A program made the position numbers and the translations under genes. Below are positions 35,917 through 45,627 of a DNA stretch of 64,000 nucleotides, piece by piece. The notes under the pieces were generated by a model. The model saw nothing but the letters and a program-made list of their open reading frames with translations. It had not been told where the DNA came from and ran no database searches. The DNA comes from Profundicola sp048268105 (lineage in GTDB: Bacteria; Bacteroidota; Bacteroidia; Flavobacteriales; Weeksellaceae): positions 62,001-126,000 of the forward strand of contig JBLWWH010000007.1 in assembly GCA_048268105.1 (NCBI GenBank), written 5' to 3'. Every line of letters begins with the position of its first letter. The first letter of the stretch is position 1.

Positions 35917-38394
35917 ATGAAAAACTTATTTACAGCAGTTTGTATGGCGGCGCTACTAGCTCCTCCTTTGGCATTTGCTAACCCCGTTTTGGAAACTGTG
36001 GAGATTTTGAGCGAAGAAATGGGACAGATTACAGGTCGAGTAGTCAGTCAAGATGGATTGGGGATTCCATATGCATCGGTAGAAATCTTTGATGATGCAG
36101 GGGAATTGATTGATGGTGTATTAACCGATGGAGATGGAAGCTTCACTTTATCTAATAAAGTTTTTGGTTCTTATACCTTGAAAATTTCGGTTGTGGGACA
36201 GAAAGCTATCGAAAGAATTGTTGAGATTTCACAAGAGCAACAAAATCTGGGAGATATCATTTTAACCGATGACGTCATTAATTTAGGTGAAACTACCGTT
36301 AGAGGTGAGGTTTCTAAAATTAGATCAGAAATCGATAAAAGAGTTATTGAAGTTGGTAAAGATTTAGTGAGTGCTGGAGCAACTGCTGGAGAAGTTTTGA
36401 ATAACATTCCTTCATTAAACGTTGATCAACAATCAGGTTCTTTATCCTTGAGAGGAAATAGTAATGTTCGTGTTTTCGTTGACGGAAAACCAAGTAGCAT
36501 TCCTGCAGATCAATTATTAAAGCAATTACCATCTAATTCGATTGAAAAAGTTGAGATTATTACGAATCCATCAGCTAAATATGAGCCAGATGGAAACTCA
36601 GGGATTGTAAATATTATTACGACCAAAGAAAAGAGAAGAGGATATAATGTTACTACGAATTTAGGATATACACGTGGTGCAAAAAACAAGTACAATGCTT
36701 CGGTGAATGCTAACTTAAACACGGGTAACTTCAACTTGTTTGGTAATTATAGTGCCAACGTAGGAGAAAGTAACATGAATGGAAGAATGGTTAACAAAAC
36801 AATGGGAATCAATCAATACTTAACACTACCTGGTGAAAACGAAATGCATTTAGCTAAACTTGGTTTTGATTGGTTTATCAATGACAAAACAGCCATGACG
36901 GTTTATACCAACCAATCTTTTGGTAATATGGATATGAACAATGTTTCTTACCTAGACTATATCAATGGTGGAAGCTTTAGAGATGCTTCTGATTATGGAT
37001 ATGATAGAAACGGAAGTGACTACAGCATGAATATTAAGCGTGATTTTGAAAAAGAAGGACATTCCCTAGAGTTGGACGCTTTCTATTCTAATTTTGCGAT
37101 GGATGGTCATACAGATTTTGAATGGCAAACAGCTATGAAAGGAATTGAAGACCCAACCTTAGCCAATCAATTAGGATATTATAATCAAGCTGACGAAAAG
37201 GACATCAAAAATACACGTGTTAAATTAGACTATACTTTACCATTTGCAGAAAAAGGTAAAATTGAAGCTGGGTTTAACTATGTGAAAGATGCGAACGAAA
37301 ATAGTTTATTAACTACTCAACATTTGCCAGTTTATAACGAAGGAGCTTATGTAGGTAATTTAGAAGCACAAAATACATTCTTTGATTTTGATAGAAATAT
37401 TGCTGCATTATATTTAAACATTGGTTATCAATGGGAAAAACTAGGAATGCAAGTAGGGGTTCGTGGTGAAAAAGTAACCGAAGATATTTTAACAGTTTTA
37501 AATGGAAGTGCTGATATAGATGATGCAAGAAGTGAATTGAATAGAGATCAAACTAATTTTTATCCATCTGTTTTCTTAACTTACCAAGCTACCAAATCAG
37601 ATCAATTTAGTTTAAATTATTCTAGAAGAGTAGACCGTCCAGGTGTTTGGGCATTGAGTCCAATCCGTCAGTGGCAAACAGCAAGTATGCGTCAAGAAGG
37701 AAATCCAAATTTAAAGCCTCAGTTTACTGATTCTTATGAATTAGGATATATGAAGACCATCGGTAGAATGGGTAGCATCAATGCATCGGTTTTCTATAGA
37801 AAGGTAAATGATGAAATGACGCAATTGACTTATTTAGATGAGGTGAATCCAAACATTACCATCATGAGACGTGATAATGTAGATGACAATCAATCTTATG
37901 GTGCAGAAGTGTCTTGGTATTTAAAAGCAAATAAATGGTGGAGTTTAAATGGTGGATTGAACCTTTATCATAGTACCCTGAAAAGTATGTTAGCTAATCA
38001 AGGAACTTATGAAGTAGAAAGTACTGATTTCACAGGAAGACTAAGTAATGATTTTGCATTAAATAAAGCATTAAAACTTCAATTATTTACCATGTACATT
38101 GGAGATAGAAAAACATTACAAGGTTCTAGAGAATCTATGTTTAGACAAGACATTGGGTTGCGTTATAGCTTTGCACAAGGAAAAGGAAGTGTTTCTGCAC
38201 GTTTGAGTGATATTTTCGATACTTTCTATGCTAAGTCGTATATGGATAGACCTGTGGTTCAAGAAAATGAATTCCATTGGGAGAGTAGAACTTTCTACAT
38301 TGGCTTAAATTACTCATTCGGAGGTAAAGTTAAGACCAGAGCAGACAAACAAAGAAACCAAGGGGACCACGACGCGGGTGGAATTGGATTCTAA
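35917..38394 (+). CDS. TonB-dependent receptor / outer-membrane beta-barrel family protein
   Basis: Start set at the ATG at 35917 (MKNLFTAVCMAALLAPPLAFA, a proper signal peptide); the frame opens 48 bases earlier with unsuitable residues. The 825-residue protein has a carboxypeptidase-regulatory-like domain (ITGRVVSQDGLGIPYASVEI), a plug (GEVLNNIPSLNVDQQSGSLS, then SIEKVEIITNPSAKYEPDGN) and an outer-membrane beta-barrel of the OMP_b-brl_3 type ending GLNYSFGG. It lacks a clear SusD partner, so substrate may be a metal chelate or small molecule rather than a glycan. A strong terminator follows. Confidence 0.9.
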   Translation: MKNLFTAVCMAALLAPPLAFANPVLETVEILSEEMGQITGRVVSQDGLGIPYASVEIFDDAGELIDGVLTDGDGSFTLSNKVFGSYTLKISVVGQKAIERIVEISQEQQNLGDIILTDDVINLGETTVRGEVSKIRSEIDKRVIEVGKDLVSAGATAGEVLNNIPSLNVDQQSGSLSLRGNSNVRVFVDGKPSSIPADQLLKQLPSNSIEKVEIITNPSAKYEPDGNSGIVNIITTKEKRRGYNVTTNLGYTRGAKNKYNASVNANLNTGNFNLFGNYSANVGESNMNGRMVNKTMGINQYLTLPGENEMHLAKLGFDWFINDKTAMTVYTNQSFGNMDMNNVSYLDYINGGSFRDASDYGYDRNGSDYSMNIKRDFEKEGHSLELDAFYSNFAMDGHTDFEWQTAMKGIEDPTLANQLGYYNQADEKDIKNTRVKLDYTLPFAEKGKIEAGFNYVKDANENSLLTTQHLPVYNEGAYVGNLEAQNTFFDFDRNIAALYLNIGYQWEKLGMQVGVRGEKVTEDILTVLNGSADIDDARSELNRDQTNFYPSVFLTYQATKSDQFSLNYSRRVDRPGVWALSPIRQWQTASMRQEGNPNLKPQFTDSYELGYMKTIGRMGSINASVFYRKVNDEMTQLTYLDEVNPNITIMRRDNVDDNQSYGAEVSWYLKANKWWSLNGGLNLYHSTLKSMLANQGTYEVESTDFTGRLSNDFALNKALKLQLFTMYIGDRKTLQGSRESMFRQDIGLRYSFAQGKGSVSARLSDIFDTFYAKSYMDRPVVQENEFHWESRTFYIGLNYSFGGKVKTRADKQRNQGDHDAGGIGF

Positions 38395-38415
38395 TCTAAG
38401 AATTATTAATAAAGA

Positions 38416-38443
38416 AAAGCTGTCTATTAGACAGCTTTTTTTT
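38416..38443 (+). terminator. Intrinsic terminator after the TonB-dependent receptor
   Basis: AAAGCTGTCT / AGACAGCTTT arms around a short ATT loop, followed by a T-run. Confidence 0.95.
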
Positions 38444-38516
38444 GTGAAATGTTACATATATGTTGCATAAATAAAAACCTTAGTAGTTATTAATTAAATA
38501 CTAAGGTTTTAAAAAG

Positions 38517-38600
38517 TGCTCACGGCGGGATTCGAACCCGCACGTCCTTAAGGACACCACCCCCTCAAGATGGCAAGTCTACCAGTTTCTCCACGTGAGC
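38517..38600 (-). tRNA. tRNA-Leu (GAG)
   Basis: 84 bases on the minus strand. Acceptor arms GCTCACG and CGTGAGC; anticodon stem CCATC / GGTGG around TTGAGGG places GAG at positions 34-36; a long variable arm (TGTCCTTAAGGACG) and GGTTCGAATCC T arm fit class II leucine tRNA. CCA is not encoded. A -7-like TAACTTTG lies at 38610-38617 upstream. Confidence 0.93.
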
Positions 38601-38647
38601 GTAGAAGGGCAAAGTTAAATAAATTATTGAATTTTTATTTTTAACTT

Positions 38648-39111
38648 ATGTTTGTTTCTAAAAATAAAAGTATTTATTTGATTTTTGGTTTTGCTTTATT
38701 TCTGATGTTACCTACAGAGAAAGAGACGTGGCTTTTCAAGACGAAGAAGATGATCCTGTTTTTGAATTCCAACCTATTTTCCTAGATCCAGCAGGTGAAG
38801 ACAATTATTATCAATTCATAGTTAAGCGAAACGGTGTAAAGGAAAAAGATATCTTCATTAAAGAGGATCAAGGTTTTGATGGTTTAGAGAATAGTCAAAA
38901 GTTTTCTATCGAAGCCAATTACGCAGATATGATAACTATCGATATGCATAATATCAATGAATCGGCATATGAATATTTGATGGGTGTTAAATTAAATTTA
39001 TCTCAATCTACGGCTACACCAACCAACCCAAACTCTAACATTACAGGAGATGTACTAGGTTATTTTAAAGTTTTCTCAGCCGGAAACGCGCTAGAGTTTA
39101 GTTTAGAATAG
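38648..39111 (+). pseudogene. Truncated DUF4249 gene, frame broken near its 5' end
   Basis: The frame from 38728 (GTG) to 39111 encodes the C-terminal third of a DUF4249 protein: FLDPAGEDNYYQFIVKRNG, then DQGFDGLENSQKFSIEANY, NINESAYEYLMGVK and NSNITGDVLGYFKVFSAGN. The normal N-terminal half (a lipobox and carboxypeptidase-like strands) is absent. A different frame from an ATG at 38648 encodes a possible signal peptide (SIYLIFGFALFLML) but stops at 38783, so joining them requires a frameshift around 38700. I read this as a decaying remnant. A functional short form starting at GTG 38728 cannot be excluded but would lack an export signal. Confidence 0.6.
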
Positions 39112-39189
39112 CTGAAAATGAGCTTAAAAATTAATAATTAAATTAAGTGAAAGCCCTTTTTATTTAAACTTTAATAAAATTTAAGTCTA

Positions 39190-39217
39190 TTGAATCTAAA
39201 AAAAATTTATATATTTG
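39190..39217 (+). promoter_or_regulatory. Bacteroidota promoter of the metal-efflux operon
   Basis: TTG at 39190-39192, a 17-base spacer, TATATTTG at 39210-39217. The ATG of the first gene follows only six bases later, so the transcript would be leaderless or nearly so. Confidence 0.7.
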
Positions 39218-39223
39218 TAATCA

Positions 39224-39640
39224 ATGAAATCTGTAATCCATAAAATATTATCTATTACGATGGCTGTTTTAGTCTTTTTGACTACTACATCCTTTTTGAT
39301 GGATGCTCATTTTTGTGGACAGTCGTTGGTAGATTTAGCTTTGTTTCAACATGCTGAATCATGCGGCATGGATCATGAAAAACCAGCCAATACTTGTGAT
39401 GAGAATATTTCAAAATCAGACTGTTGTTCAGATGTTCAATTTATGAATGAAGGTCAAGATGAAGCACCTGCAGCTTATGCTAGCCTTAGCCTTGATCAGC
39501 AATTATTCATTATTTCGTTCGTCTTTACATATCATCATCTTTTTGAAGGTTTAGAAAGAAACTTCATACCTTTTAAAGATTACACCCCGCCGTTTCTCAT
39601 ACGGGACTTCCAAAAAATACAGGAGACTTATATAATTTGA
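39224..39640 (+). CDS. HYC_CC_PP family small exported protein
   Basis: A 138-residue protein with a signal peptide or anchor (ITMAVLVFLTTTSFLMDAHF) and the pattern HFCGQ ... CC (DCCSD) ... PP (YTPPFL) that gives the HYC_CC_PP family its name. Several Cys, His and Met residues (ESCGMDHEK) suggest metal binding. Found in Bacteroidota next to heavy-metal efflux genes, as here; function not established. It heads the operon and has its own promoter. Confidence 0.82.
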   Translation: MKSVIHKILSITMAVLVFLTTTSFLMDAHFCGQSLVDLALFQHAESCGMDHEKPANTCDENISKSDCCSDVQFMNEGQDEAPAAYASLSLDQQLFIISFVFTYHHLFEGLERNFIPFKDYTPPFLIRDFQKIQETYII

Positions 39641-39733
39641 TTTAGAACAAAATCAGAGCTGAAGTATTTAGCTCTGGAATGGTATGCTTTATAGTTAAAT
39701 CTATCTGGAGCAGCTATTCTTGCATCATTTCAT

Positions 39734-39750
39734 ATTCTGTTATACAGAAT
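39734..39750 (+). promoter_or_regulatory. Short inverted repeat upstream of the CusA-type gene
   Basis: ATTCTGT-TAT-ACAGAAT, a perfect seven-base dyad 38 bases before the CusA start. An AGAGCT/AGCTCT hairpin lies at about 39655-39675. Either could control expression of the operon; no proof. Confidence 0.35.
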
Positions 39751-39787
39751 TCTACAAAGATGTTTCATTGTTCAAAATCAAAATCAA

Positions 39788-42700
39788 ATGCTAAATAAAG
39801 GCATAAAATTTCTTATAGAAAATAAGTTAGTAGCTGTTTTGTTATTAGCTCTTTTCACAACTTGGGGTATCGTAAATGCTCCATTCAATTGGGATACTGG
39901 TTTTCTACCAACTAATCCGGTGGCGGTGGATGCGATTCCTGATATTGGGGAGAATCAGCAAATCATTTACACCCAATGGGAGGGAAGGTCTCCACAAGAT
40001 ATAGAAGACCAAATTAGTTATCCTTTAACCACTACTTTACTAGGAATTCCAGGTGTGAAGACCATTCGTAGCTCTTCTATGTTTGGTTTCTCTAGTATTT
40101 ATATCATCTTTGAAGAAGATGTTGAATTCTATTGGAGTAGAAGCCGAATTTTAGAAAAATTAAATTCTCTTCCAGCTGGTTTGCTACCCGAAAATGTGAA
40201 CCCAACTTTAGGTCCTGATGCAACTGGTTTAGGTCAGATTTATTGGTACACTTTAGAAGGAAGAGACAAAGATGGAAACGTAACCGGTGGTTGGGATTTA
40301 AACGAATTACGAAGCATCCAAGATTATTATGTAAAGTATGCGCTTTCCTCGGCAAGTGGTGTTTCTGAAGTTGCGTCTATTGGTGGTTTTGTTCAGGAAT
40401 ATCAGATTGATGTAAAACCTGAATTGATGCGTCAATACAATATTGGTTTGGCCGAGATCGTAAAGGCGGTTAAAATGTCGAACAAAGATATTGGTGCGCA
40501 AACCATGGAAATAAACCAAGCTGAATACCTAGTGCGTGGATTGGGGTATGTGAAGTCAATTGCAGACATCGAGAATGCTGTGGTTGCTTCCGAGAATTAT
40601 ACGCCTATTCGTGTGAGCGATATCGCACATGTTAGCCTTGGTCCCGCACCTAGACGTGGTATTTTAGACAAAGAAGGTGCTGAGGTCGTCGGTGGTGTTG
40701 TTACTGCGAGATATGGAGCAAATCCTATGGAGGTCATCGAAAATGTAAAAGTTCAAATTGATGCTATTGCCTCTGGTTTGCCTTCTAAAGAATTATCAGA
40801 CGGAACGGTTTCGCAATTGACCATTGTACCTTTTTATGATAGATCTGAATTGATTCAAGAAACACTCGGCACTTTAGATGAGGCCTTAACCTTAGAGATT
40901 TTAATTACAATTTTTGTGATTATTGTAATGGTGTTCAACCTTAGAGCATCTTTATTAATTGCTGGTCTATTGCCAGTAGCTGTTTTGATGGTTTTCATCG
41001 CCATGAAACTCTTTAATGTAGATGCGAACATTGTAGCTCTTTCGGGTATTGCAATTGCGATTGGTACGATGGTGGATATTGGCGTTATTCTCTCTGAAAA
41101 TGTCATTCGACATCTTGATGAAAATAAAGAAAGGTTTGATCAAACAGGAGAAAGACTTCCGATTAATACGGTCGTATATAATGCCAGTTCAGAGGTGTCT
41201 GGTGCTATTTTAACTGCGGTACTTACAACAATTATTAGTTTTATTCCTGTGTTCACCATGGTGGGAGCAGAGGGTAAACTCTTTAGACCCTTAGCCTTTA
41301 CCAAAACTATGGCATTGGTGGCGGCTTTTTTGGTGGCTATCTTTTTAATTCCGCCGTTTGCAGCTTATCTATTTAAGAAAAGAAACTATAAAAAGCTAAC
41401 CACCATGTTCCTAAATACCCTATGGATAGGACTAGGAATCATTGCTTTGATATTTGGCTTTTGGTTGGGCTTGGTTTTAATTGCTTTTGGAATTACGGGA
41501 TTGTTAAAAGTAGACTTCTTAACGCCTAAACCCATACTGAGGGACGAACAGGCTAATAGGTTGAATATCTTTATTTCAGCTCTTGCAATCATCTTCTTAT
41601 TAGCAGAATATTGGCGACCATTAGGGGTAGATAAAAACATATTTTGGAATTTAATTTTTGTTGGAATTATCTGTTTTGGATTGCTTGGGTTTTTCTGGTT
41701 ATTCCAAAAAAATTATGCTCAAATTCTAAAATGGGCATTGCGATATAAACTTATTTTCCTTTCGATTCCAGCGGCTTTGGTTATAGTTGGCTTTATTATT
41801 ATGCAAAATATTGGAAAGGAATTCATGCCATCTTTAAATGAGGGTTCTTTCTTGTTAATGCCTACCTCGATGCCACATTCGGGAGTAGATGAAAACAAGC
41901 GTATTCTTCAACAATTAGATATGGCGGTGGCCAGTATTCCAGAGATTGAGACTGTAGTGGGTAAAGCGGGTAGAACTGATTCAGCTTTAGACCCCGCGCC
42001 TCTTTCTATGTATGAGAATATCATTAATTATAAGTCAGAGTATGCGCTAAATGAAGACGGTAAGAGACAAAGATTTAAAGTAGACGAAGACGGATATTTT
42101 GAGTTAAAAGATGGTGGAATCGTTCATAATCCTAATTTAACACCAGAAGAGCCACATAGATCGGTTAAGCACAAGGCGGCTTTCAGTGTGGATACTAAAG
42201 ATTTGATTCCTGATAATTCTGGTGAGTTCTACAGAAATTGGCGACCTGAAATTAAAAATCCAGATGATATTTGGGATGAAATCGTAAGGGTTACCAAGCT
42301 TCCAGGTGTGACTTCTGCACCTCGACTACAACCCATTGAAACCCGTTTGGTGATGTTGCAGACGGGGATGAGAGCTCCTATGGGAATCAAAGTAAAAGGT
42401 CAAGATTTAAGGCAAATAGAAGCTTTTGGATTAGAACTCGAAGAAATATTAAAACATGCAGAAGGGGTTAAAGTAGAGGCTGTTTTTGCGGATCGTATAG
42501 TGGGTAAACCTTATATGTTGATTGATATTAAGCGCGATCGCTTGGCGCGATACGGAATCAGCATCGAGGATGTTCAAGAAATTCTACAAGTTGCCGTTGG
42601 TGGAATGCCTTTAACTCAAACGGTGGAAGGAAGAGAAAGATATGGGGTTAGAGTACGCTATCCTCGTGAACTTAGAGCGAACCCAGATGATTTAGAGAAG

Positions 42701-43555
42701 ATTTATGTGCCGGTAGAAAAAGGAAATCCTGTTCCATTAGGGGAATTGGTAGAGCTTAGGTATGAACAAGGTCCACAGATGATTAATAGTGAAGATACCT
42801 TCTTAGTTGGCTATGTATTGTTCGATAAATTAGAAGAATATGCTGAGGTAGATGTGGTTGAAAATGCCCAGGCTTTAATTAAGGAGCATATTAACAATGG
42901 TAGTTTACAAGTTCCAAAAGGAATTACTTATCACTTTACAGGAACCTATGAAAACCAATTGAGAGCAGAGAAAACATTAGCGATTATTGTTCCATTAGCC
43001 TTAATCATTATTTTCTTGATTCTCTATTTTCAATTCCGTTCTGTGTTGACTTCTTTAATGGTTTTCATAGGAATTGCGGTGGCCTTTTCAGGTGGATTTA
43101 TCATGATTTGGTTGTACGGACAAGATTGGTTCTTGAATATAGATTTCTTCGATGAAAACTTAAGAAATCTCTTCCAAATGCATCCGGTAAACTTAAGTGT
43201 GGCGGTTTGGGTTGGATTTATTGCCTTATTTGGAATTGCAACAGATGATGGCGTGGTTATGGCGACCTATTTAACTCAAACATTTGATAAAAATGAGCCT
43301 AGTACCAAAGAAGAAATTAGAGATTCAGTCTTAGAAGCTGGATTAAAGAGGATTAGACCTTGTTTAATGACAACGGCTACCACAATATTGGCATTATTGC
43401 CTGTACTTACTTCTACCGGACGGGGAAGTGATATTATGATACCTATGGCAATCCCAAGTTTTGGGGGAATGTTAATTGCTTTAATTACCCTATTCGTAGT
43501 TCCGGTTTTGTTTAGCCTTAAAGCTGAGTTAAAACTTAAATACACAAAAAAATGA
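39788..43555 (+). CDS. CusA/CzcA-family heavy-metal RND efflux pump
   Basis: A 1255-residue inner-membrane proton-driven pump. Landmarks: MLNKGIKFLIENKLVAVLLL, DIGENQQIIYTQWEGRSPQD, GIAIAIGTMVDIGVILSENV, GKEFMPSLNEGSFLLMPTSM and ATDDGVVMATYL, all typical of the CusA/CzcA (HME-RND) class. About 200 residues longer than E. coli CusA, with insertions around 570-660 that add membrane helices, a form common in Bacteroidota. It works with the adaptor at 46113 and the TolC-type channel at 43552. The partner proteins (HMBD, DUF3347, DUF305) point to copper or silver. Confidence 0.94.
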   Translation: MLNKGIKFLIENKLVAVLLLALFTTWGIVNAPFNWDTGFLPTNPVAVDAIPDIGENQQIIYTQWEGRSPQDIEDQISYPLTTTLLGIPGVKTIRSSSMFGFSSIYIIFEEDVEFYWSRSRILEKLNSLPAGLLPENVNPTLGPDATGLGQIYWYTLEGRDKDGNVTGGWDLNELRSIQDYYVKYALSSASGVSEVASIGGFVQEYQIDVKPELMRQYNIGLAEIVKAVKMSNKDIGAQTMEINQAEYLVRGLGYVKSIADIENAVVASENYTPIRVSDIAHVSLGPAPRRGILDKEGAEVVGGVVTARYGANPMEVIENVKVQIDAIASGLPSKELSDGTVSQLTIVPFYDRSELIQETLGTLDEALTLEILITIFVIIVMVFNLRASLLIAGLLPVAVLMVFIAMKLFNVDANIVALSGIAIAIGTMVDIGVILSENVIRHLDENKERFDQTGERLPINTVVYNASSEVSGAILTAVLTTIISFIPVFTMVGAEGKLFRPLAFTKTMALVAAFLVAIFLIPPFAAYLFKKRNYKKLTTMFLNTLWIGLGIIALIFGFWLGLVLIAFGITGLLKVDFLTPKPILRDEQANRLNIFISALAIIFLLAEYWRPLGVDKNIFWNLIFVGIICFGLLGFFWLFQKNYAQILKWALRYKLIFLSIPAALVIVGFIIMQNIGKEFMPSLNEGSFLLMPTSMPHSGVDENKRILQQLDMAVASIPEIETVVGKAGRTDSALDPAPLSMYENIINYKSEYALNEDGKRQRFKVDEDGYFELKDGGIVHNPNLTPEEPHRSVKHKAAFSVDTKDLIPDNSGEFYRNWRPEIKNPDDIWDEIVRVTKLPGVTSAPRLQPIETRLVMLQTGMRAPMGIKVKGQDLRQIEAFGLELEEILKHAEGVKVEAVFADRIVGKPYMLIDIKRDRLARYGISIEDVQEILQVAVGGMPLTQTVEGRERYGVRVRYPRELRANPDDLEKIYVPVEKGNPVPLGELVELRYEQGPQMINSEDTFLVGYVLFDKLEEYAEVDVVENAQALIKEHINNGSLQVPKGITYHFTGTYENQLRAEKTLAIIVPLALIIIFLILYFQFRSVLTSLMVFIGIAVAFSGGFIMIWLYGQDWFLNIDFFDENLRNLFQMHPVNLSVAVWVGFIALFGIATDDGVVMATYLTQTFDKNEPSTKEEIRDSVLEAGLKRIRPCLMTTATTILALLPVLTSTGRGSDIMIPMAIPSFGGMLIALITLFVVPVLFSLKAELKLKYTKK

Positions 43556-44766
43556 GAAAAGGAATACAAATCATATGTGCCTTATTAGTGTCTAGCATGC
43601 TAAACGCACAACAACTGGAAACTTTAATTCAGGAAGCTTTGGTAAATAATCCTTCGATTCAAAAGTTGGATTATCAGTATCAGGTCGCTGTAGAAAAAGT
43701 AAATGAGGTCAATACGCTAGGCAATACCGAATTTAACTTTGGTTTTATGGCCGTGCGTCCAGAAATGGATATGCCTATGGAAAGGTTTAGTGTTTCGGCG
43801 ATGCAAATGTTGCCTTGGTTTGGGACATTACCTGCCAAGAAGGCATATGCAGAATCTGTGGCAGATGCTCAATTAGTAGACGTTGATATTGCACAACGTA
43901 AATTAGCACTTTCGATTTCTCAACTGTATTATCAGATCTATGAAATTCAAGCTCAGCAAGAAGTATTGGCTCAGAACAAGACGCTTTTGCAAACTTTTGA
44001 AAAGCTAGCCTTAACATCAGTGAGAGTAGGAAAGGCTTCTCCGGTAGATGTTATGCGTTTACAAATTAGGCAAAATGAATTGCAGGAGGAAATAGATGTA
44101 TTAAATCAGAAAAGTGTGGGTTTAAAAGCGGCTTTGAATAGTTTAATGAACCGAGATTATGACACGCCTATTCAAATTGTTTCGGATTTAGAATTTCCTA
44201 AAAACGAAGAAATTTTGGCATATGAAAGTTTAAATAATAACCCAGAACTTTTAAAGTACGACAAGGTAGCCTATAGCGTAGATCAGTTCGAGAAATTAAA
44301 TCAGAAAGAAAGTAGTCCAACTTTAGGTGTGGGTGTAGAATACATCAACCAAGATGCGCATCCTATGATTACGAGTTCTGTAAAGGATATGGTGATGCCG
44401 ATGCTATCCTTATCTATTCCTATTTTTAATAAAAAATACACTTCTGTTAGTGTACAAAACGAAATCAAAAAACAAGAGATTCAAGCTCAGAAAAACGAAA
44501 GACTTAACCTGTTAACCGCTGAATTATCTAAAGCTATTTCTCAAAGAAAACAATCTAGAATTAAGTTCGATGTTCAAAAAGATAATCTAGAAATAGCGAA
44601 AAACGCAGAGAAAATTCTTCTTAAAAACTATGAGACAGGGACTATAGATTATGATGAGGTTTTAAAAATTCAAGAGCTTCAATTGAAGTTCCAGAAAAAT
44701 CAAATTCAAGCGATTAAAGATTATTACGAGCAAACTTCTTTGGTCGACTATTTGATTCAATTATAA
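43552..44766 (+). CDS. TolC-family outer-membrane efflux protein
   Basis: A 404-residue protein with a signal peptide (IICALLVSSMLNAQ) and the duplicated helical-barrel pattern of outer-membrane efflux proteins (LIQEALVNNPSIQKLDYQYQ; EIQAQQEVLAQNKTLLQTFE; second half with FQKNQIQAIKDYYEQTSLVD). It overlaps the pump gene by four bases (ATGA), so translation is coupled. Forms the outer-membrane exit of the efflux complex. Confidence 0.9.
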   Translation: MRKGIQIICALLVSSMLNAQQLETLIQEALVNNPSIQKLDYQYQVAVEKVNEVNTLGNTEFNFGFMAVRPEMDMPMERFSVSAMQMLPWFGTLPAKKAYAESVADAQLVDVDIAQRKLALSISQLYYQIYEIQAQQEVLAQNKTLLQTFEKLALTSVRVGKASPVDVMRLQIRQNELQEEIDVLNQKSVGLKAALNSLMNRDYDTPIQIVSDLEFPKNEEILAYESLNNNPELLKYDKVAYSVDQFEKLNQKESSPTLGVGVEYINQDAHPMITSSVKDMVMPMLSLSIPIFNKKYTSVSVQNEIKKQEIQAQKNERLNLLTAELSKAISQRKQSRIKFDVQKDNLEIAKNAEKILLKNYETGTIDYDEVLKIQELQLKFQKNQIQAIKDYYEQTSLVDYLIQL

Positions 44767-44829
44767 ACACTTAAGTCATTAAAACTTAATAACTAAAAAC
44801 AAAATAATTTTAATTTAAATTTTAACAAA

Positions 44830-45432
44830 ATGATGAACAATCAAAACAACATCCTAACAGATGTACGCAACAATTTAAAAGCTAAATCGGCGATTTTTGC
44901 CTTAGCTTTTGTAGGTCTAACTGCATTTTCATGTGATGATGCTAAGAAAACTAGTGAAACTACGCCAGTAGAAACAGAAGTAGCTGCTACTGAAACTTCA
45001 GAAAATGTAGATGTTAATAACGAAGTAATCGCTGCTTATATGGAGTTGAAAGATGCTTTAGTAGATACAGACGGAACAGCTGCAGCAGAAAAAGCTAAAA
45101 ACTTAGAAACTGAATTAAACAGTTTTGACTTTGCTGCTTATTCAGCAGAAGAGCAGGCTAAATTAAAGCCTATGGTAGAAGCTGCAACTAAGCACACACG
45201 AGAAATCGCTGGAGACGAAATCGAAGCTCAACGTGAGCATTTCGAGGGATTAACTTCGAGTATAATAGAAATGGTAGAAGTTACTGGAACTGAAGTAACA
45301 CTTTATCAGCAGTTTTGCCCGATGTATGGTGAAGATGGAGGAACTTGGTTAAGTACTGAATCTAACATTAGAAACCCATACTTTGGTGATAAGATGATGA
45401 CTTGTGGTGAGGTGAAAAAGGAGATTAAATAA
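44830..45432 (+). CDS. DUF3347 lipoprotein
   Basis: A 200-residue protein with a lipobox-type sequence (FALAFVGLTAFSCDDAKK, Cys about 35). Residues about 60-200 are a DUF3347 domain: AYMELKDALVDTDGTAAAEK, then REHFEGLTSSIIEMVEVTG and the copper-like motif FCPMYGEDGGTWLSTESNIR ending FGDKMMTCGEVKKEIK. Probably a periplasmic copper-binding factor. The same domain forms the C-terminus of the adaptor encoded at 46113, so operon duplicates it. Confidence 0.87.
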   Translation: MMNNQNNILTDVRNNLKAKSAIFALAFVGLTAFSCDDAKKTSETTPVETEVAATETSENVDVNNEVIAAYMELKDALVDTDGTAAAEKAKNLETELNSFDFAAYSAEEQAKLKPMVEAATKHTREIAGDEIEAQREHFEGLTSSIIEMVEVTGTEVTLYQQFCPMYGEDGGTWLSTESNIRNPYFGDKMMTCGEVKKEIK

Positions 45433-45627
45433 TTTCTAGGTCAAATAAAATCCCCGACTTAGGGCGGGGATTCTTAACTCTATCTCAATCAATATCAAGT
45501 AAGATAAATTGAAGTTTACCTAATTACCGCTAAAGAGAAATAAAAATAAGATGTGATCTGAACATTAAAAATGAACACTTGACTAGATTCTAAAATTACT
45601 TTAAAAAAAACTTAAAAACATTCCATT

